NCBI GenBank assembly: GCA_963966185.1
Contig: CAWZYM010000295.1
Location: forward strand, 873,501-937,500
DNA length: 64,000 nucleotides
DNA from: Rhabditoides inermis
Taxonomy: Eukaryota; Nematoda; Chromadorea; Rhabditida; Rhabditidae
Direction of reading: 5' to 3'
The translations under genes and the position numbers were made by a program. This document shows positions 57,437-64,000 of the stretch, in pieces; position 1 is the stretch's first letter, and each line of letters starts with the position of its first letter. The notes under the pieces were generated by a model that did no database searches, was not told the DNA's origin, and saw only the letters and a list, made by a program, of their open reading frames with translations.

Positions 57437-57743
57437 GATCTGCAATAGTTTTTTGTTCATTGATCGCGGAAGGCGGAAATCCAAAGAGTGGAAAAAGAAA
57501 TGTGATCGAGGCAACCAAGTCCAAGTGATCATGAAACATAAATGATTTTGCTGACACGCAAGAAGAGATTGAGAAAGAAAAGAAACAACGGTGTCTCATA
57601 GAAAAGTGCAAAGGCAGTGGTAGCTCGTAGAAAGCTAGTCAAGAATTGTAATGGAATATTGTTTGATGCAACCGCGAGTATCACTTCTGGCGTGAAATTA
57701 AAGTGCAAGTAGGATCGCGTATATGTCTGTTCACTTCACAAGG

Positions 57744-57820
57744 CAGAGAGAGAGAGAGAGAGAGAAAGAGAAAAAGAGAAAAAGAAAGAAAGAGAGAGAG
57801 AGAGAGACTGAGAGAGAGCA
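57744..57820. repeat. GA/GAAA microsatellite
   Basis: Imperfect GA array with AAAG steps. Confidence 0.9.
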
Positions 57821-58059
57821 GATGTGCTACAGCTATTGATTGTAATGGAACATGCATGTTCAAAAATGTCACTCGGCTTGCTAGGATCGCGATATTTCTT
57901 TTATGAAGTTTCTCCGGTTTAAAAATGTACTGGTTTCGCGTAAGCAGTGCAATTTGGAACGTATTGAATCAGTGATCGATTATCTGGTCCATTCAATAGG
58001 TCACTCTTTCTGCCGCAGAGGCATCTCAGATTAAGCAGAGGTCAGACTCAACTTTTGGT

Positions 58060-58190
58060 TGAAGACCCTCAGAAAGATCTCAGAACGGACGCGCACTCTC
58101 AAAAAGATCCCCAGAAAGATCCTCAGAAAGATCTCAGAACGCGCCCCACCATCGGAAAGACCCTCAGAAAGTGGCTTTTTGTATCAAAAA
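58060..58190 (+). repeat. Short degenerate tandem repeat
   Basis: Five to six copies of a CCTCAGAAAGATCTCAGAAC-like unit with variable spacers, followed by TTTTTGTATCAAAAAGCAGT. Confidence 0.7.
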
Positions 58191-58342
58191 GCAGTTTTTG
58201 ATACACCATCCATCATCGGTACTTTCTCACATCCAGTCGCAGGCAGCCGACCGTTTGCCAGAGGGGAAGGGCCATAAAAGAGAGAGAGAGAGTCGACGTT
58301 GGATTTGCACAATCACCTAAGTTGAACTAGAAATAAGCCCGG

Positions 58343-58789
58343 GTGGCGATACCTGGAATTGTTCAAAACGGTCCAAATATCAAAACAAAGATGTTATTTT
58401 ACTTGTCTCGACAAGCCAAAGACATCACAACAAAAATCGTCGCTGGTTTCTCAAAACACTATCGACTGTTCGAAGCTATGTCCGAAAGACAAAGTTCATC
58501 GGAACCCTATGAACCATGGTATATTCCTGTTTCCGAATACAAGATGAACTACAATATCATACTTATGTTTCATCAAAACAAAATTTCGAATGTTGCAGAA
58601 GCGGACCCAATCACAACATCAGTCATTCGGCAGACTGTAACCGCTTCAGGCAGAGTGGCGGAGTACGAGGGAGAAAAGCGAGAGAGTGCTGTCTGTATGG
58701 GGAATAATCAATTGGTTTGCTCTATCGGGGGACCAATCAATGAAGAAAAACAAATGACGAAAATAATTGCAATAAAATGTATTTACTGA
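58343..58789 (+). other. Open frame of 148 codons, status unclear
   Basis: MAIPGIVQNGPNIKTKMLFY ... ends IIAIKCIY with AATAAA just before the stop. The frame is uninterrupted but codon character is weak and no homologue is recognised. Confidence 0.2.
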
Positions 58790-58967
58790 CTAAATCAAGG
58801 ATTGTGATCAGTCAGTCAGTAATACATTTCATATCGAACATTGAAGTCAAAACAAAACTTAATTCAGTATAGTCGGATTGGATCCTACATGCCATCTGTG
58901 ACAATTCACGGGTTGTGCAGTTTCGTGCAACACAACATGTACGTCAACAAATATCCAAAACGCGTCT

Positions 58968-59049
58968 ATGAGTAGGAATCGAACCCATGAGCAGCTCGCA
59001 ACGATCGCGCGCTGGCGGCGCGCTCTACCACTGCGCCATTTAGGCTCGC
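58968..59049 (-). tRNA. tRNA-like sequence (pseudogene or tRNA-derived SINE head)
   Basis: Minus strand has an A-box TGGCGCAGTGGTAGAGCG and a B-box GGTTCGATTCC with normal spacing plus a long variable-like region, and TTTT about 12 nt after the T arm. A strong anticodon-like hairpin GCGCG-CCGCCAG-CGCGC is present, but position 33 is C and the acceptor ends pair poorly. It is probably not a working tRNA. Confidence 0.45.
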
Positions 59050-59121
59050 AATAAGAGGTCATCGGTTCTCGCCGATATGTTTGCTCGTTAACTCTCATCA
59101 TAGTACACTAAAACTATTAAT

Positions 59122-60064
59122 ATGATCCGCGTGACGTCATCCGTTCCAGGCCAGGCGAAAATAGATGAGCTGAAGGCCTTCAAGCGTGCCTCGCATGCTA
59201 TTGCGAAAGAAGATGAGGAGAACACTGTCACTCTGGACTTCCTCCCTTCTAACATACCCGCATCTGCCAACATTCATCAGTCTCCATCGAAGACGTCTTC
59301 ATCGTCTTCAACCGAAGGTGTGTTTTACCTGTCCTTCGTTCACCTGTCTCCTTTCAGACATATTTCGTGTGAAAGTGATCTCTACTGACAACACTGACAG
59401 GGGCAGGGCTGCTCTCCAGTCTACCACCGTCCGTTTCTCCCTTCACTCCACCGGAAACTACGCTTATCCCATGTCCAAGCTCTAGGAGGTATGTGACAAG
59501 CAGTATGAAAATACTATACGAGTCTTTTTTAGTTCTTCACATCTCTCGCCACCAAGAACCTAACCACTGCCCCTACTTATGGTCGCGTCTCTCCCGATGA
59601 CGTCACTGTCAGCGTCACTATGCAGTGTACTGTGAAGGGATTCAAGAAGAAGGTGAGTATCTTATCTTTTGACAACTGTTATTGAGGCTTCGAGGAACCG
59701 GAAATCACTATTTTTACTTTCAGTCCCACCTCTCGAATCGCAGTCCAGCCACTCTCGGAAATGACTTGTGTGATATGTTCAGCACTGTCGTCTCCGTCAG
59801 CAAGGGAGATATCGATTGGGTGAGTATTTAAAGTAGTTATTAGTTACCAGGAACCTGAACTTTCAGTCCTACATCTACTCGGTCCCGTTCGAAGTGCAGT
59901 TCACCTACAGTACCCCAGACTCTCGCGGTGGGACCGAGGAAGAGGAGAAGAGTGTTGGTATGGAGACTGCCATTGAAGAGGAGTCATGCATGCTAGAGAA
60001 ACTACGTCTCTGCGCGCAGAACGACAACGCACTTCTTATGAACATGAGTAAGAGGACCATGTGA
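59122..60064 (+). CDS. Unrecognised protein, 246 codons, one in-frame TAG
   Basis: Exons 59122-59317, 59358-59488, 59533-59652, 59724-59819 and 59867-60064 join in phase. Start MIRVTSSVPGQAKIDELKAF; later FRVKVISTDNTDRGRAALQS, DDVTVSVTMQCTVKGFKKK and SYIYSVPFEVQFTYSTPDSR, a beta-rich pattern; the C-terminus is acidic then LLMNMSKRTM. A TAG (59483-59485) lies one codon before the second donor (PMSKL, stop, E), yet the frame beyond is clean through three more exons. AATAAA follows at 60100. It is either a fresh nonsense allele, a read-through site or a sequencing error. Product not recognised. Confidence 0.65.
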
Positions 60065-60335
60065 ACTATTGACACACGATTTTCTGTGAATGTTGTTTCA
60101 ATAAATGCAGACAAGAATAAACGTTTATTCCCAATTCAATGTTCACATCTACATCTAAGAGAAACGAATTGCAGTACTAAGGCTTTAAGTGATAAGTTGT
60201 AATTGGTATCTTCTCACTACATGCAGTAGTCGGAACGGACAGACGAGAGAGCTGAAAATCGATAATCTATCAATAATAAGGTTATCGATCGAACCTCCAG
60301 GCACAGTCTTCATGTTGTCAAAGAACTGCGGGTCG

Positions 60336-61003
60336 CTAGGAGGATCCTGAATTTATGTTACGGTAATTTCCAGTAACATGAGTAGTATGTCTACAGTAAC
60401 CCACATCGTCCTCCTCATCCTCATCATCGGATTTTTGATCATCAAGCCGAGTCAGGTGGTTGGTGGAACGGGGAGATCCGGGCCTGCAAGGAGTATGGTA
60501 GGTAGAAAAGGATACTGTAGAAGCTATACGGTACTCACATGGGAGTCATCTCGATAAAGTAGACGAGATTTCCCTTGTCATCAGTGGGAGGTTCGCTGTT
60601 CGCAGGACGTTGTTTCTGGAAATGACGTCATGGGAGATGAATGAATAGATAGAGAGAGAAGAGAGAGAGAGTGAGAGAAGGGAGAGAGAAAGAGTGATGC
60701 ATACCTTCTTGTCATTCTTCATCATGTCCCATTTCGCAGCCATGCGGTTCCTCTCAGCATTCAAGCAGTTCTGCCAATCGAACGCGTTGTGTTCAGAGCG
60801 AGTGAGCGACTATAAGAGAAGATTATGGAGAGAAAGAGAGAGAGAGAAAGATAGAGAGAGAGATCAGACGGCTAGAGAGTGCCCACCATAGACGCCACTT
60901 TTTCGCCCGTCTTCACACCAGTCCATGTCTCGTCGATCGTCTTTTTCTCGCTGCGTGCGCGCCACGCGGACTCAACCAACCCTCTTCTCTTCTCTCTCTC
61001 TCT

Positions 61004-61040
<37 letters not shown>

Positions 61041-61788
61041 AACCTCCCTCTCCGCCTGCTGTTCCATGAACATTTCCTCCATCCTGTTATCTGTAGGATC
61101 AACCAGTCTCCTTGTGAGGTAGTCATCCTCACTCTCCCACCACCATTGCTGAAAGCCCGCACCCGCCGGGGCAAACTCATTCATGTCCCAGTGCACCGCC
61201 TGCAAGTCCCGCCCACTCACACTACGCCCACTCACACTCCGCCCACCGTCCTGTGCAGCCGCCCGTTTCGCTCGAAGCTGCAGCGAGCGAGAATGAACTC
61301 TTCGAGCACTTTAGCGAACGTCTTCCGAACGCTGGCCTTCTTCAAGTACGGCTGATCTGAAGGAAGAGATCAAGCCCCGCCCGATCGGGCCCCGCCCACA
61401 TTGGATGTCGAGCTTGTGGAGGTCGTAGAGAGCATAGGGGTTGGGGTCAGCGGTGATGATACAGACTTGAGGACCGAAGATGTTGATGAAAGCGAGCTTC
61501 TTCTCCTCATCTCTGGAAAAAGGGATTGAGAGAAAGAGAGAGAGAGAGAGGGGGGAGAGAATGAGAATTTACCCCATATTCCTGATACACGGCTCTGCTT
61601 GCCACTCGCTCTTGTCTCCGAATGGTGCCTCCATTCTGAATGAGACATTGCTCCGGCCCTTCTAAGTAGCCCCGCCCCCTTAGCCCCGCCCCTTCTAGCC
61701 CCGCTCACTCACAGCGCTGCCACCCAACGATCCCTACGGGGCATCACGCGATGATACTGCTCCTCGTCAGCATTCACCTAGAAGGGAG

Positions 61789-61837
<49 letters not shown>

Positions 61838-62071
61838 AGAGAGAGAGAGAGAGTTACCTCTAGCACATCTCCATCCAGCAAATCGCACGATAGCTTGTCC
61901 TTGCACGCAAAGTGGTACAGCTAGAATACTGTATTTTGGAAAAATACGGTAACTACCGTATACCTGGAGAATGCGCAGCCCCAGCTTTTTACTCTCTTCC
62001 TTCTCTCGTTTCTTGTCAACGACCTCCACACCGTGCTTCATCCTATATAACATTGTTCCTCCCTCTCTCCT

Positions 62072-62133
<62 letters not shown>

Positions 62134-63461
62134 CACCCACTTCCTTCCAGCTTGCACCCTCACACACTGAATGATGAGGTTTATGTAGCGACCGCCTCCT
62201 CTTTGAAACGAAGTGTGCGCTTCCTCCAGCCTAGGTATACGGTAGGTAGTAGTTGGATATACGGTATGTAGTAGTTGGGTATACGGTAGGTAGTAGTTAA
62301 GTTTACGCTAGCTATACGGTAGCTACAGTACCATACGAACGCGACATTGAGGAGGTGTCGCTTCTCCTTGTTCGGAATCTGCGCGTGGATGAGACAAGCG
62401 ACGGCAGAAGGAAGGAGCTCGGATATCTAGGAAGCTCTCTTCTCTCTCTATCTTTTTTCCCCTTTCCCTCCCTCCCTTCCTCCCTCTGTCCCTCCCTCTC
62501 CCTCTCTCTCCCCTCCCTCCTCTCTACCTCCAGAGGTGCAACGTTGTTATGGTAATGCTGCCTCCTCGCAAAGTTGTACGAGATCCGATCGATAGTCGAG
62601 TCGCTGATCTGTCAATCAATAAATCAATACTCAACGCGCAAAAAGTATAGGAAGTCTGATTTCAACGCATTGTATCATTATCATTGGAATGAATAATACA
62701 TTGTACTTGAATCGTATCACTAGTGTATGTATGAAATGTTCATAAAATCGATCGTCAATCAAACAATAAATTTAAATCAATACCTGCAGCTCTGGCAGTG
62801 ATGCGATGTTGATGCAGCGAACCGCACACGTGAACTTGCTCAGCTGAACATTCATTGTATATGGCATATAGGATCCAATCCGACTATACCATAACCCAAA
62901 TCGAAAGTACCATAACCCATAAATACCCATCCTTACATGCACGAGAGTCTCTTCCAGCTGTCTGTGCAGTGCCCATATTCCCAAGTAGGAAGTAACGGCG
63001 AGATGAAAGAGAATGCGCTCCAGCGGAAGGTCCGCCTAGGTATACGGTAGCTACAGTACCCCTACAGTAGCCCATACCGTCTCTGTGTAGATATAGTTGA
63101 CGACTCCTTTAACGGATTCAGTGTCAAAGGCGCGCATGTCGATCTCTCGAGTCGGCGACGCCGCGAACAGCTGGGGATACGGTAGATACAGTACCTGCTG
63201 CCGCTACCGTATACCTTCCGGGCGGGGATCGAATGGGCCAGAATCACGGTCGAGTGAACGAGCATATCATCGCCAGACTGCAGCCGCAGAAACATGTCGC
63301 ACTCGCTGGAATACTGTAGGTACAGTACTCTGATCTTACGGTAGCTACAGTAATCTCACACCTCTGGTCGTTTTCGACGTACTGCTCACGAAAGCGGAGG
63401 TGGGTGGCGGCGTCCAAACCATCAAGGTTTTTTGCAGCAGACGGATTTCTAGGGGTACGGT

Positions 63462-63542
<81 letters not shown>

Positions 63543-63680
63543 AAGGGGGAGAGAGGCGGAAGGGGGAGAGAAGGAGAGGGAGCAAGACAGAGAGACATAG
63601 AACTCCTACTTTTTCCACCGAAATAGCCAGCGGGCCATCCTGACAGAGGTGCGTGGAAGTAATGGCAGCATCATCGTCAG
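60336..63680 (-). CDS. BTB/POZ-domain protein, multi-exon
   Basis: About 20 minus-strand exons. The N-terminal part has a BTB fold: SECDMFLRLQSGDDMLVHST, VILAHSIPARK, LFAASPTREIDMRAFDTESV with KGVVNYIYTET. A BACK-like helical region follows (RILFHLAVTSYLGIWALHRQ with LEETL; ISELLPSAVACLIHAQIPNK). Later exons include FINIFGPQVCIITADPNPYA, QPYLKKASVRKTFAKVLEEF and FQQWWWESEDDYLTRRLVDP. The acidic end DDQKSDDEDEEDDVGSS stops at TAG 60336-60338. BTB proteins often are cullin-3 adaptors; no Kelch or MATH repeat was recognised, so the target is unknown. Several introns carry the same TACGGTA/TACCGTA motif as the PTP gene. The start codon was not located; the first exon seen ends at about 63611. Confidence 0.75.
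60992..61037. repeat. CT array in BTB gene intron
   Basis: One of several simple arrays in this gene; others lie at about 60833-60865, 61791-61855, 62064-62135 and 62445-62525. Confidence 0.9.
63463..63560. repeat. GA/G-rich array in BTB gene intron 1
   Basis: Begins a few bases outside the exon ending at 63451 and includes a nine-G run and GGGGGAGAG steps. Confidence 0.9.
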
Positions 63681-63689
63681 TCACGAGCC

Positions 63690-64000
63690 ATCCTCTCTCT
63701 CACCATTCCAGATGATTCTCGAAGGGTGGATAAGAACCAAACTAAAACAAATAAACACATTCTTCGTTTTGTTGTTTTCATCCTGTGAACATCTACGAGT
63801 TGGCGTCACTTGACGCGGATACGGTCACATTCATACGACATATCGATGTTACATCTATCACATCATCGGAATGACACTCACAAAGATGATGCTAGTCAGA
63901 AAGACAGGATCAAGCAATCTGATATCAGATGATACATCATTTGATCGATTTATCGATGTTTAACAAATAAGAAAAACAGAACGAGAGTAAAATTATGTAT
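63690..64000. other. Upstream of BTB gene, nothing recognised
   Basis: AT-rich, presumably 5' flank of the minus-strand BTB gene. Confidence 0.4.

Overview
The window looks like a piece of nematode nuclear genome. The evidence is protein-coding genes cut into many small exons by introns of mostly 40-55 nt; a small tyrosine phosphatase with a lysine-rich N-terminus of the kind expanded in worms; the C-terminal exon of a nematode-type serpentine chemoreceptor (YPVLDP...DYRK); and a DIRS-like tyrosine-recombinase retrotransposon. The species cannot be named from the sequence. GA/CT microsatellites are exceptionally abundant, and most of the long serine/leucine or arginine/glutamate reading frames are translations of these arrays, not genes.

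Layout. 1-2457 (-): N-terminal coiled coil and start of the motor of a kinesin-14. 2458-5505: GA-rich intergenic. 5506-7236 (+): complete 13-exon protein tyrosine phosphatase. 7711-18967: a nest of mobile elements. An outer inverted-repeat pair encloses a zinc-finger gene fragment and a LINE (LINE-A); LINE-A is split by a 0.9-kb TTAA-flanked element and by a 3.8-kb terminal-inverted-repeat element that carries a decayed copy of the RNA polymerase II subunit gene rpb-3. 19.2-19.6 kb: LINE endonuclease relic. 19.86-22.45 kb (-): unrecognised multi-exon gene (gene A) whose promoter and 5' exons recur at 44.2-45.8 kb and in part at 25.1-25.3 kb. 28.1-34.1 kb (-): two LINEs back to back. 36.3-38.1 kb (-): a transposon-derived relic and a broken paralogue of the zinc-finger gene at 48.7 kb. 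38.82-44.12 kb: an apparently complete DIRS-type element with inverted terminal repeats, internal complementary region, spliced gag-RT-RNase H and tyrosine recombinase. 45.8-47.96 kb: shuffled exon fragments and a chemoreceptor pseudogene disrupted by a LINE fragment. 48.75-53.36 kb (+): 20-exon gene built of five repeats of a zinc-finger module. 54.27-55.30 kb (+): tandem B-box-like protein. 55.9-57.4 kb (-): unrecognised gene. About 59.0 kb (-): tRNA-like sequence. 59.12-60.06 kb (+): unrecognised gene with one in-frame stop. 60.34-63.68 kb (-): BTB-domain gene.

The host genes show no common pathway. The strongest observations concern genome mobility: (i) introns of the phosphatase and BTB genes share repeated sequence and exact 14-mers at acceptors, as introner-like elements would; (ii) the DIRS element can be spliced from a single donor to a basic Gag C-terminus or to RT, a possible Gag versus Gag-Pol switch; (iii) a TTAA element insertion can be compared with its empty site inside the window; (iv) a DNA transposon has captured a polymerase subunit gene; (v) several inverted segmental duplications involve exons from genes tens of kilobases apart.
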